Source: Acholeplasmatales bacterium
GTDB taxonomy: Bacteria; Bacillota_I; Bacilli_A; Acholeplasmatales; Anaeroplasmataceae
Length of the DNA stretch: 19,819 nt
Assembly: GCA_016282815.1 (NCBI GenBank)
Contig: JAEELU010000030.1
Coordinates: 1 to 19,819 of the forward strand
Reading direction: 5' to 3'
The notes under the pieces were generated by a model. It saw only the letters and a program-made list of their open reading frames with translations, was not told where the DNA came from and did not search any database. Position numbers and translations under genes: made by a program. Positions 7,854 to 15,629 of this stretch are shown one piece after another (position 1 is the stretch's first letter; the number at the start of each line of letters is the position of its first letter).

Positions 7854-7878
7854 GGGAAAACGTATTCCCGGAAAACGT
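7854..7878. repeat. Inverted and direct repeat in the ATPase 5' leader
   Basis: GGGAA (7854-7858) and TTCCC (7865-7869) form an inverted repeat around an ACGT-containing centre. Overlapping it, GGAAAACGT occurs twice (7855-7863 and 7870-7878) with a 15-bp period. The element lies between the predicted transcript start and the chosen start codon, a suitable place for an operator or a leader structure. No known regulator motif is recognised. Confidence 0.45.
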
Positions 7879-7891
7879 GGTGCACTATAAA

Positions 7892-9298
7892 ATGAGATAT
7901 TTAGGTAGAGCAAAAGAATTGAAATTACTAGATGAAAGATACTTAACCGACAAATTTGAATTTGGATATCTATACGGACAAAGACGTATAGGAAAAACTT
8001 CACTTCTTGAAATGTTTAAAGAAAATAAGAAAGCACTTATGTTTTATGCTACAGATAGTGATGATATTGATATCCGCGATGATTTTAGCAGGTTTTTTTA
8101 TAAACAAGCTGGATTTAATTATCAAGGAAGTTTCGGCAATTGGTATTCTTTTTTTGAAGCAGTTTCTGATTACTTCAAAGAAGATTTTGGATTATTCGTA
8201 ATAGATGAATATCCAAATATTATTTTGACACGTGATGGAAAAAGAAAGAAAACAGATTTTTTATCCGCATTGCAAAGAGCAATTGATAATATGTTTAAGC
8301 ACCAAAAATTCACTTTGATTTTAACTGGAAGTAATGTCTCTTTTTTAGAAACTGAGATAAACGATAGTAAAGCTCCACTATATCAAAGAAATACATTTTC
8401 GTTATTATTAAAGAAATTTGAATGGAATGAAGCTTTAGAATTTTTGGATGATGTTGCTGATCATTTTGAAAAAGCAAAAATTTTGGCTCTTACAAATACA
8501 TTTCCTTATTATTTATCATTAATAAATCCTAAAAAAAATTTTGAAGAAAACTTAGATGACTTGTTTTATAAGGAAACAGCAACATTTACTGATGATCCAA
8601 GCAAAATAATAACATCAAATGTTGTGACGAGCGGACTTTATGCATCTATAGTTAAAAATATATCTAATGGGAATAATACTTTAAGTGGTTTATGTGAAGC
8701 ACTTAATACAGATACAAGTAAGATGGCTAAATATCTCAAAGAATTAATTCAAGATAATATAATTAAAAAAAGAGCGAATTTTAACTCTAATAGGAAATCA
8801 AAATACGAAATATGTGATCCTATGCTTAGTTTTTATTATAGGTTTATAAGAGAAAATTCAGAGTTTATTAAAACTGGATATGGTAATGTAATAAAGAAAG
8901 AACAAAATATTCAAATTAATGATTTTATAAATCATGCTTTTGAATATGAATGTTTAACATATTTGGAATATTTGAATAAGAATGGTAGATTAAATACGTT
9001 TTATACTGATTTTGGTAATTGTAATATTGAGAATTCAGAATTAAAGAGAAGTATAGAATTAGATATTGTTTCATCGAAAAAAGATTATTTGTTGGTTGCT
9101 GAATGCAAGTTTTCGAAAAATAAAAGAACAATTAGCGATGTGAAAGATATGTTCGAGGATTTATCTATAGCTGCTTTTAAACATTATAAAAAAAGAGAAT
9201 TGTATTTATTTGGAGCATCTGGCTTTGATGATAATATATTGAGTGATGATATTCTAAAATTAATAGATTTAGATACAATGTTTAATGATAACCAGTAA
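7892..9298 (+). CDS. STAND/AAA-type ATPase with DUF234-like, nuclease-like C-terminus
   Basis: Resembles the ATPase_2 plus DUF234 family common in archaea and gut anaerobes, whose biological role is not established. From the ATG at 7892 the protein has 468 residues and starts with the family-typical LGRAKEL. Walker A is GQRRIGKTS at 29-37, Walker B LFVIDEYP at 101-108, and a sensor-like LILTGSN at 142-148. A winged-helix-like stretch covers about 245-295, followed by the DUF234 hallmark DPMLSFYYRFI at 309-319. Near the C-terminus, ELDIV (389-393) and AECK (403-406) look like a PD-(D/E)XK nuclease core. The frame is open 15 codons further up to 7847, but the promoter position, a GTGGTG at 7877-7882 and the family N-terminus favour 7892. 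Lysine codons are mostly AAA, unlike the AAG-rich nfn genes, which suggests acquisition by transfer. The gene has its own promoter and no functional neighbour. Confidence 0.82.
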   Translation: MRYLGRAKELKLLDERYLTDKFEFGYLYGQRRIGKTSLLEMFKENKKALMFYATDSDDIDIRDDFSRFFYKQAGFNYQGSFGNWYSFFEAVSDYFKEDFGLFVIDEYPNIILTRDGKRKKTDFLSALQRAIDNMFKHQKFTLILTGSNVSFLETEINDSKAPLYQRNTFSLLLKKFEWNEALEFLDDVADHFEKAKILALTNTFPYYLSLINPKKNFEENLDDLFYKETATFTDDPSKIITSNVVTSGLYASIVKNISNGNNTLSGLCEALNTDTSKMAKYLKELIQDNIIKKRANFNSNRKSKYEICDPMLSFYYRFIRENSEFIKTGYGNVIKKEQNIQINDFINHAFEYECLTYLEYLNKNGRLNTFYTDFGNCNIENSELKRSIELDIVSSKKDYLLVAECKFSKNKRTISDVKDMFEDLSIAAFKHYKKRELYLFGASGFDDNILSDDILKLIDLDTMFNDNQ

Positions 9299-9333
9299 TT
9301 GAATCTTTCGAAAAAAACTTTGTGTTTCAGTAG

Positions 9334-9371
9334 CATATAATGTTTAAAATGGAAAAAGAAATCATTATATG
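9334..9371. repeat. 9-bp inverted repeat in the ATPase/RNase III-like intergenic region
   Basis: CATATAATG (9334-9342) and CATTATATG (9363-9371) are perfect reverse complements separated by 20 bases. A related ATTATAATG lies at 9387-9395. The gap from 9299 to 9455 is very A/T-rich, so chance similarity is possible. No T run follows, so it is not a terminator. It lies upstream of the next gene's promoter. Confidence 0.35.
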
Positions 9372-9410
9372 GATATTTTATAAATAATTATAATGAACTT
9401 TTATTTTTAT

Positions 9411-9419
9411 TGATATAAT
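9411..9419 (+). promoter_or_regulatory. Extended -10 promoter of the RNase III-like gene
   Basis: TGATATAAT, identical to the nfn promoter core, gives a perfect TATAAT at 9414-9419 with an extended -10 TG. The -35 region is poor. The predicted transcript start is near 9426. A ribosome binding site GTGGTGG (9445-9451) precedes the ATG at 9456 by four bases. Confidence 0.6.
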
Positions 9420-9455
9420 TTTAAAAATGTTATATCTTATATTCGTGGTGGTAAA

Positions 9456-10331
9456 ATGTTAGAGGAATTAATTAAATATGAATTTAATAACAAAAGGATA
9501 ATAGATGAAATAAAGAATCTAGATGATAGATTAATTAATTTAGGTGATATCTATATTAATTATTATGTATCTATGAAATTAAATAAGGAATTCCTATATG
9601 AGGAAGATGGTATTAAATCCTTATTTGATTTAGATTATTTAAATAATTTTAAGATAAGATTAGTATCTAATGATTTTCTATCAGAAAGAATTGTTAAATT
9701 ACATCTAGATGAGATATTTGATAATAATACAAGGTATTATGATTATTTTAAAGCAATCATTGGTGCTTATATATTAGATACATTAGAAATTAAGGATAGC
9801 TTTATAGATTATTTATATAATACTGATGATTCTATTTTATTAAATATAGAAAATGATAAGAATTATTATAAGCATATTTATTCTTGGAATAAAAATAAAT
9901 TTAAGGAAGCTCCTAAATTTACTATTAATATAGATAATGATAAATATGTATGTAATATATCATTAAATGATATTAATGATACATTTAAGGCTAGTGCTAA
10001 TACTAAGTATCTAGCTATGATTAACGCATCACAGCTAGCATATAAATATCTAGAGGATAATAATATGCTACTAAAGATGGAGGATATCGTAGGATACCCT
10101 GATATTGATAAATGTGTTAATCAGCTTCAGGAGCTATTTGTTAAAGGATTTATTAATGAACCACAATATAAAATAGCTATGAAGGGTAGTAATAATGGTA
10201 TTGATATTTGGAAGTGTAGAATACTTATTGATGGATATAAGGAATCATTTTCAAGTGAGGATACATCTAAGAAAACAGCAAAGAGAAATGCAGCCTTCCA
10301 AATGCTAAAATACATAATGGAAGAAAAGTAA
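9456..10331 (+). CDS. RNase III-like protein, probably catalytically inactive, with two dsRNA-binding domains
   Basis: The 291-residue product reads as a divergent RNase III fold followed by two double-stranded-RNA-binding domains. In the first part, DRLINLGDIYI (24-34) matches the RNase III signature ERLEFLGD. IRLVSNDFLSERIVKLHL (67-84) matches the next conserved helix pair, and YDYFKAIIGAYILD (95-108) matches ADTVEALIGGVFLD. The catalytic acids are largely lost: compared with E. coli E38, E41, D45, D114 and E117, here D24, I27, D31, D96 and K99. The Glu-to-Lys change at the essential E117 position argues against cleavage activity. Residues about 153-201 look like a first, weaker dsRBD. Residues about 217-288, with EPQYKI and the KKTAKRNAAFQML helix, are a clear second dsRBD. 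A dsRNA-binding or regulatory role is inferred. The DUF5662 gene begins one base after the stop. This is not the expected housekeeping rnc. Confidence 0.72.
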   Translation: MLEELIKYEFNNKRIIDEIKNLDDRLINLGDIYINYYVSMKLNKEFLYEEDGIKSLFDLDYLNNFKIRLVSNDFLSERIVKLHLDEIFDNNTRYYDYFKAIIGAYILDTLEIKDSFIDYLYNTDDSILLNIENDKNYYKHIYSWNKNKFKEAPKFTINIDNDKYVCNISLNDINDTFKASANTKYLAMINASQLAYKYLEDNNMLLKMEDIVGYPDIDKCVNQLQELFVKGFINEPQYKIAMKGSNNGIDIWKCRILIDGYKESFSSEDTSKKTAKRNAAFQMLKYIMEEK

Positions 10332-10332
10332 A

Positions 10333-10860
10333 ATGATACATCCTATAAAACATTTTATAACTATAACAAAGCATAGACATAAAGTAATGATCTATTGTTT
10401 TAGAAGTGGATTAATTATACAGGGATTAATGCATGATTTATCCAAATATGGATTTACTGAATTTTGGAATGGAGCAAAATATTATGATGGAAGAAAATCA
10501 CCTCATTATAATGAGAGATTAGCTAAGGGGTATAGTAGTGCTTGGCTACATCATAAAGGAAGAAATAAGCATCATATTGATTATTGGATGGATGTTAATA
10601 TGAAAACATTTAATATAGAACCAGTTCCAATGCCAAATAGATATGTGGTTGAATGTGTATGTGATAGAATAGCTGCCTCAAAGGTTTATAATAAAGGTAG
10701 TTTTAAACCACATATGGTTTTAGATTATTTTAATAAAGAAGCAGAATTCTTACCAATGCATAGTGAAACTAAAAATAAAATAATACATTTTCTAAATTAT
10801 TATATTGAAAATGGTGAAAAGAAATTATTTAAGTATATGAAAAAAGAAGCTAAGAAGTAG
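10333..10860 (+). CDS. DUF5662 family, HD-domain-like protein
   Basis: A 175-residue cytosolic protein recognised as DUF5662-like from the pattern RHKV-YC--GL--QGL-HDLSKY--EF--GAKYY-G--SP, followed by AWLHHKGRNKHH and a later CDRIAASK. Candidate metal ligands in HD-superfamily order are H14 or H16, H34-D35 and D111; HH at 73-74 and HH at 80-81 are further conserved-looking histidines. HD proteins are often metal-dependent phosphohydrolases acting on nucleotides, but the substrate here is unknown and the HD relation is an inference from the pattern. The start lies one base after the stop of the RNase III-like gene, with only a weak purine stretch as ribosome binding site, so the two are probably translated together. 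No terminator is visible after it; the pheS promoter follows directly. Confidence 0.7.
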   Translation: MIHPIKHFITITKHRHKVMIYCFRSGLIIQGLMHDLSKYGFTEFWNGAKYYDGRKSPHYNERLAKGYSSAWLHHKGRNKHHIDYWMDVNMKTFNIEPVPMPNRYVVECVCDRIAASKVYNKGSFKPHMVLDYFNKEAEFLPMHSETKNKIIHFLNYYIENGEKKLFKYMKKEAKK

Positions 10861-10882
10861 TTTTAAGAAAAGTAATTTTAAC

Positions 10883-10911
10883 TTGAAAACCATATTTTAG
10901 TAGTTTATAAT
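10883..10911 (+). promoter_or_regulatory. Consensus promoter of the pheST operon
   Basis: TTGAAA (10883-10888), a 17-bp spacer and a perfect TATAAT (10906-10911) make the best promoter in the window. The predicted start is near 10918, so the T-box leader is about 235 bases to the end of its terminator. Confidence 0.85.
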
Positions 10912-10917
10912 ATAGTT

Positions 10918-11152
10918 GTTATTTTTATAGAAAGCATTGACTAGGAACATAGTAGGATGTTTGATGTTTTAGAGAGGAAATTACATGGTGAAATATTTCC
11001 ACATTTAATCCTATGAATTCACCCTATGAGTGGGCTTTGCCCCGTATATCTACGTTACAGATTAATGAGTGCTATTGTAGTAATACAATAGAACTAGGGT
11101 GGTACCACGGTTAATTCGTCCTTAGGCATTTTGCTTAAGGACTTTTATTTTT
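10918..11152 (+). promoter_or_regulatory. Phenylalanine T-box leader
   Basis: A tRNA-sensing leader of the T-box class fills the gap before pheS. The hallmark T-box AGGGTGGTACCACGG is at 11096-11110; its TGGT can pair with the ACCA end of uncharged tRNA. Stem I shows AGTA at 10951-10954 opposite GAA at 11015-11017, the specifier-loop (loop E) pair. TTC follows at 11018-11020, then A, so the specifier codon reads Phe. Distal stem I elements AGAGAGG (10971-10977) and GGTG (10987-10990) are present. GGGC/GCCC (11032-11035 and 11039-11042) may be stem II. CTATTGTA/TACAATAG (11072-11079 and 11084-11091, GTAA loop) is stem III. When tRNA-Phe is uncharged, the antiterminator should form and allow expression of pheS and the genes beyond it. 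The fold was assigned by eye. Confidence 0.93.
11118..11152 (+). terminator. T-box attenuator terminator
   Basis: An 11-bp stem with one G-U pair (11118-11128 with 11132-11142) and a three-base loop is followed by a T-rich tail at 11143-11152. The terminator lies just downstream of the T-box sequence, as expected for the alternative to the antiterminator. Confidence 0.9.
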
Positions 11153-11170
11153 ATTAAAGGAGAGAATCGT

Positions 11171-12211
11171 ATGAAGGAATTAGACGAACTAAATGAGGTT
11201 GTAGATTCATTAGATGGTGAATTAAATCAAATTAATGATTTAAATGAATTACAACAAAAAAGAGCTAATTATTTAGGTAAGAAAGGACCTCTTGCTCAAA
11301 TTATGGCAGGAATGAAGAACCTAACTAATGATGCTAGACGTGAGCTTGGTATGGCTACTAATAATGTTAAGAATAAGCTTGAGGCTATGTTTGAGGCTAA
11401 GAGAAAGGCATTAGAGGAGGCTATTGTTAACCAAAAGCTAGAAAAGGAAACAATAGATGTTACATTACCAGGTGTTAGCTTCTCTACTGGTGGTATTCAT
11501 CCATTATATCAAACTGTAATGGAGCTTGAGGATTTATATATTGGTATGGGCTATAGCGTAGCTGAGGGTCCTGAAATTGAAACTGATGAATTTTGCTTTG
11601 AAAAGCTTAATTTACCAAAAGGACATCCAGCAAGAGATATGCAGGATACATTCTATATTAACCCAGAGCTATTATTAAGAAGCCAAACATCACCTGTTCA
11701 GGTTAGAACAATGCTTGAAAAGAAGGGTGAGCCTATCAAGATTATTTGTCCTGGTAAGGTTTATAGAAGAGATTCAGATGACGCTACACACTCTCATCAA
11801 TTTATGCAATGTGAGGGTTTAGTTCTTGGTACTGATATCACTATGGCTGATTTAAAGGGTGCTTTACTTGAAATGGCAAAGAAGATGTTTGATAAGGATA
11901 GACAAATCAGACTTAGACCATCATTCTTCCCATTTACAGAGCCTTCAGTTGAGGTAGATGTATCTTGTGGTATGTGTAATGGTAAGGGCTGTCCTACATG
12001 TAAGGGTACAGGATGGATTGAAATCCTAGGTGCCGGTATGGTAAATGATAATGTATTAAGAATGAGTGGATATGATCCTGAAAAGATTCAGGGATATGCC
12101 TTTGGTATTGGTGTTGAGCGTATTGCAATGCTAAAGAATAGAATTGATGATATCCGTAATTTCTATACAAATGATATTAGATTTTTAAATCAATTCAAGG
12201 AGGTAAAGTAA
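11171..12211 (+). CDS. pheS: Phenylalanyl-tRNA synthetase alpha subunit
   Basis: Catalytic subunit of the alpha2-beta2 enzyme that charges tRNA-Phe. The 346-residue protein has an N-terminal coiled-coil region (about 1-90), then the class II core. That core has GGIHPLYQ near 107 (motif 1 region), YRRDSDDATHSHQF at 198-211 (motif 2), and GYAFGIGVERIAM at 308-320 (motif 3). A310 is the alanine that shapes the Phe pocket. C266, C269, C274 and C277 form a CxxC pair in a short insert, a possible structural zinc knob seen in some bacterial PheS. The ribosome binding site AAGGAGA at 11157-11163 is seven bases before the ATG. Expression is controlled by the Phe T-box just upstream, and pheT follows after one base. 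Confidence 0.97.
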   Translation: MKELDELNEVVDSLDGELNQINDLNELQQKRANYLGKKGPLAQIMAGMKNLTNDARRELGMATNNVKNKLEAMFEAKRKALEEAIVNQKLEKETIDVTLPGVSFSTGGIHPLYQTVMELEDLYIGMGYSVAEGPEIETDEFCFEKLNLPKGHPARDMQDTFYINPELLLRSQTSPVQVRTMLEKKGEPIKIICPGKVYRRDSDDATHSHQFMQCEGLVLGTDITMADLKGALLEMAKKMFDKDRQIRLRPSFFPFTEPSVEVDVSCGMCNGKGCPTCKGTGWIEILGAGMVNDNVLRMSGYDPEKIQGYAFGIGVERIAMLKNRIDDIRNFYTNDIRFLNQFKEVK

Positions 12212-12212
12212 A

Positions 12213-14582
12213 ATGAAGGCTTCAAAGAATTGGTTAAATGAATATGTTGATTTAACTAACGTTAGTGATGAGGAATTATTCAAAGAAATAAATGCTCATG
12301 TTTGTGAAATTGAATCATTTGGTAAAATGATTAATGCTAATAATTTAACTATTGGTCATGTATTAGAGTGTGAGGCTATTCCTGAAACACATTTACATAA
12401 ATGTATGGTTGATTTAGGAAAAGAGGTATCACAAATCGTATGTGGTGCACCAAATGTTGATAAAGGTGTTTATGCTATAGTTGCATTACCTGGAGCCGTA
12501 TTACCTGGTAATTTTAAGATTAAGGCATCTAAAATTAGAGGTATCGAATCTAATGGTATGCTATGTTCACTACAGGAGCTAGGCTTAGAGGAAAAATATG
12601 TTCCTGAGAGATTTAAAAATGGTATTTTCCTATTTGATGAATTCCCTGTTAAGGCAGGAGATGATCCTCTAGAGGCTTTATGCTATAACGATCTAGTTAT
12701 CGATTTAGAGCTTACATCAAATAGAAGTGACCTACTTTCAATTGAGGGTATTGCTTATGATTTAGCAGCTACATTCGATAAGAAGATTAATTTAAGAAAA
12801 TTTGATTTAGTTGAATCAAGTGAAAAGAATCCTATATCTGTAAAAATTGATACAGATAAGTGCTATAAATATAATGCAAGATATTTATCTAATATCGTAA
12901 TAAAGGAATCTCCTTTATTTATGAAGGCTAGATTAATCGCTGCAGGTATTAGACCTATTAATAACGTAGTAGATATTACTAACTATGTATTAATCGAAAT
13001 GGGTCAGCCACTACATTCATTTGATGCAGATAAGCTAGGCAATAATATCGTAGTAAGAACTGCAAAAGAAAATGAGGTAATGGTAACACTAGATGATATT
13101 GAAAGAAAGCTTGAAGCAACTGATGTTGTAATTACTGACGGTAAGGAGCCACACTGCCTTGGTGGTGTTATGGGTGGTAAAGTATCTGAGGTTACTAACG
13201 ATACAAAGAATATCGTATTAGAGGCAGCATATTTTGATCCAATCTCAATTAGAAAGACATCAACAAGATTAAATCTAAAGAGTGAATCATCTGTTCGTTT
13301 TGAAAGAAAGATTGATTATGATAGAGTAGAGCGTGCACTTGATTATGCAGCATATTTAATGTGCAAATATGCAGATGCTAAATGCTATTCTGGTGTTGCA
13401 AGTGCAAAGAAGGTAGATGTTAAGCCTCAGCATGTAAAGATTACAACAGAGAAGGTAAATAATGTACTTGGTACAAGCCTAACTGATGAATATGTTAATT
13501 CAATCTTCGATAGATTAAATTATACATATGTTAAGACTGGCTTAGTATATGATATTACATTACCATCAAGAAGAATGGATTTAGAAGCATCAGCTCAGGA
13601 TATCATCGAGGATGTTGCTAGAATCTATGGATATGATAATATCCCAACAACTATCGCTAAGACTAGAGATAGAGGTGCTTTAACATATTCTCAAAAGAGA
13701 ACTAGATTAGTAAGACAAATCCTTGCTTATATGGGCTTAAATGAGGTAGTTAACTACTCATTAATCAGCAAGAATGATTTAGGCTTATATGTTCCTGAGG
13801 TTAAGGAGCCTGTAGAGGTATTAATGCCATTAACTGAGGAAAGATCAGTAATGAGAGAATCAGTTTTAAATGGATTAATTGAAAATATCCAGTATAATAA
13901 GGCTAGAAAGCTTGAAAATTTATCATTCTTCGAAATTAGTAATGTTCATACAAAGGATACTGAGGATTTACATTTAGGTATCGCTATTAATGGTTTATAT
14001 TCATCTAATCTATGGTGTGGTGAAAAGCAAGCAGCTTCATTCTACCTATTAAAGGGTATCTTTGAAGCATTATGTAATAAGCTATCATTTACAGTATCTT
14101 ACGAGGTATGTAAGGATATTAAGTCTTTCCATCCTGGTAGATGTGCATATATTATTCATAAGAATAAGAGAATTGGTGTAATAGGTGAATTACATCCTAA
14201 GTTCGCTAAGGATAAGGGTGTTCAAGGCACTATCGCACTTGAAATTGATATGACTGATTTAATCAATGAGGAAAATGGATTAAAATATCAATCAATCAAT
14301 AAATATCCAACAGTAATGCGTGACCTTGCAATCGTGGTAAAGAAGGACGTATTAGCTGATAATGTATTAAATGCAATAAAGAAGGCATGTAGAAGCAATA
14401 TCACTAATGTTGAGCTATTCGATGTTTATACAGGTGAGAATGTGGCTTCTGATGAAAAGTCTTTAGCATTCAATATTACATTTGAGGATAGAAATAAGAC
14501 TTTAGAGGCTGAAGAGGTTGAAGGCTTCGTTCAAGCAATTCTTAAAAAACTAGAAAAGGATTTTAACGCTAGATTACGTTAA
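12213..14582 (+). CDS. pheT: Phenylalanyl-tRNA synthetase beta subunit
   Basis: Partner of PheS; it provides tRNA binding and editing of mischarged Tyr-tRNA-Phe. At 789 residues it is full length. The N-terminal EMAP/OB tRNA-binding domain spans about residues 44-150 (NLTIGHVLECE through KIRGIESNGMLCS). The B3/B4 editing domain follows at roughly 200-370, with RPINNVVDITNYVL and GQPLHSFDADKL. The B5 domain is near 400-475, the catalytic-like core after that, and the C-terminal ferredoxin-fold anticodon-binding domain begins at about 690 with YPTVMRDLAIVV. The start is preceded by AAGGAGG at 12197-12203, nine bases before the ATG. Nothing unusual is seen. Confidence 0.97.
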   Translation: MKASKNWLNEYVDLTNVSDEELFKEINAHVCEIESFGKMINANNLTIGHVLECEAIPETHLHKCMVDLGKEVSQIVCGAPNVDKGVYAIVALPGAVLPGNFKIKASKIRGIESNGMLCSLQELGLEEKYVPERFKNGIFLFDEFPVKAGDDPLEALCYNDLVIDLELTSNRSDLLSIEGIAYDLAATFDKKINLRKFDLVESSEKNPISVKIDTDKCYKYNARYLSNIVIKESPLFMKARLIAAGIRPINNVVDITNYVLIEMGQPLHSFDADKLGNNIVVRTAKENEVMVTLDDIERKLEATDVVITDGKEPHCLGGVMGGKVSEVTNDTKNIVLEAAYFDPISIRKTSTRLNLKSESSVRFERKIDYDRVERALDYAAYLMCKYADAKCYSGVASAKKVDVKPQHVKITTEKVNNVLGTSLTDEYVNSIFDRLNYTYVKTGLVYDITLPSRRMDLEASAQDIIEDVARIYGYDNIPTTIAKTRDRGALTYSQKRTRLVRQILAYMGLNEVVNYSLISKNDLGLYVPEVKEPVEVLMPLTEERSVMRESVLNGLIENIQYNKARKLENLSFFEISNVHTKDTEDLHLGIAINGLYSSNLWCGEKQAASFYLLKGIFEALCNKLSFTVSYEVCKDIKSFHPGRCAYIIHKNKRIGVIGELHPKFAKDKGVQGTIALEIDMTDLINEENGLKYQSINKYPTVMRDLAIVVKKDVLADNVLNAIKKACRSNITNVELFDVYTGENVASDEKSLAFNITFEDRNKTLEAEEVEGFVQAILKKLEKDFNARLR

Positions 14583-14591
14583 TTAGAAATT

Positions 14592-15629
14592 ATGGAAAGT
14601 ATCTATGGTTACTCACAAGAGGATTTTGAAAACTATCTAATAGCTCAGGGTGAGAAGAAATTTAGAGCCAAGCAATTAATTGAATGGATCTATAGACATA
14701 AAATTGAATCATTTGATGAGATAACTAATATGAAAAAGGATTTTATCGAAAGATTAAAATCCGATTTTCGTATTGATAGGCTTGAGTGTGTTAGATTACA
14801 GGAATCCTCTGATGGAACCAAGAAATTTCTATTTAAGCTTTCTGATGGTAATTTCATCGAAACAGTATTAATGGTTAATGAATACGGTCATTCTGTTTGT
14901 GTAACAACAGAGGTTGGCTGTAATATGGGCTGTTGTTTCTGCGCATCAGGATTAAAGAAGAAGATTAGAAATCTTGATACATCAGAAATAGTACTTCAAA
15001 TATTAATGGTATCATTACTTGCAGATGTAAGAGTAAGTAATATCGTTGTAATGGGTATTGGTGAGCCATTTGATAATTACGAAAATGTAATTAGATTTGT
15101 AAGAATAGTAAATGACCCACTTGGACTTGAAATAGGTGCACGTCATATTACTATTTCAACATGTGGATTAGTACCTAAGATTTACGAATATGCTGACTTT
15201 GATTTACAGGTTAATCTTGCAATATCACTTCATGCACCAACTGATGAAATTAGAAATCAAATAATGCCTATCAATAAGGTGTATAATATTACTGAGCTAA
15301 AGAAGGCTATAGAATATTATATAGAAAAGACAAATAGAAGAGTAACTATAGAATATATATTACTTCAGGGATTAAATGATACAATGGAATGTGCTAATCA
15401 ATTAGCCGATTATTTACATGGATTAAATGTATATGTTAATTTAATTCCCTATAATGAGGTATTAGAAAAGCCATATAAGCGCTCTAATCAATCAGATATG
15501 AGAATATTCTTTGATGTATTAAAGCGTAGAAAAATAAATGTTCAATTACGTCGTGAGCAGGGCTCTGATATAGATGCTGCCTGCGGTCAATTAAGAAGTA
15601 AGGAAATGAAAAAAGAGGGCAAATGGTAA
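14592..15629 (+). CDS. rlmN: 23S rRNA A2503 / tRNA A37 dual-specificity methyltransferase RlmN
   Basis: Radical-SAM enzyme that methylates C2 of adenine 2503 in 23S rRNA and, in some species, A37 in certain tRNAs. The 345-residue length is normal. The [4Fe-4S] cluster cysteines are C110, C114 and C117 (CNMGCCFC). C103, seven residues before the first, and C331 in DIDAACGQL correspond to the two mechanistic cysteines of E. coli RlmN (C118 and C355). The SAM-binding GIGEPFDN is at 155-162. It has no strong ribosome binding site and starts nine bases after pheT, so translation may depend on pheT. It overlaps rsgA by seven bases. In many Bacilli rlmN is followed by prpC and prkC; here rsgA follows directly. 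Confidence 0.96.
   Translation: MESIYGYSQEDFENYLIAQGEKKFRAKQLIEWIYRHKIESFDEITNMKKDFIERLKSDFRIDRLECVRLQESSDGTKKFLFKLSDGNFIETVLMVNEYGHSVCVTTEVGCNMGCCFCASGLKKKIRNLDTSEIVLQILMVSLLADVRVSNIVVMGIGEPFDNYENVIRFVRIVNDPLGLEIGARHITISTCGLVPKIYEYADFDLQVNLAISLHAPTDEIRNQIMPINKVYNITELKKAIEYYIEKTNRRVTIEYILLQGLNDTMECANQLADYLHGLNVYVNLIPYNEVLEKPYKRSNQSDMRIFFDVLKRRKINVQLRREQGSDIDAACGQLRSKEMKKEGKW

Noticed and set aside
7847..7891. ATG at 7847 as the ATPase start
   Set aside because: It coincides with the predicted transcript start and the extra 15 residues are not like the family. The LGRAKEL N-terminus begins at the ATG at 7892 with a GTGGTG before it.
9320..9341. TTGTGT and TATAAT as a promoter after the ATPase gene
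   Set aside because: The spacer is only 10 bp, too short for sigma-A; the extended -10 at 9411-9419 is a better promoter for the next gene.
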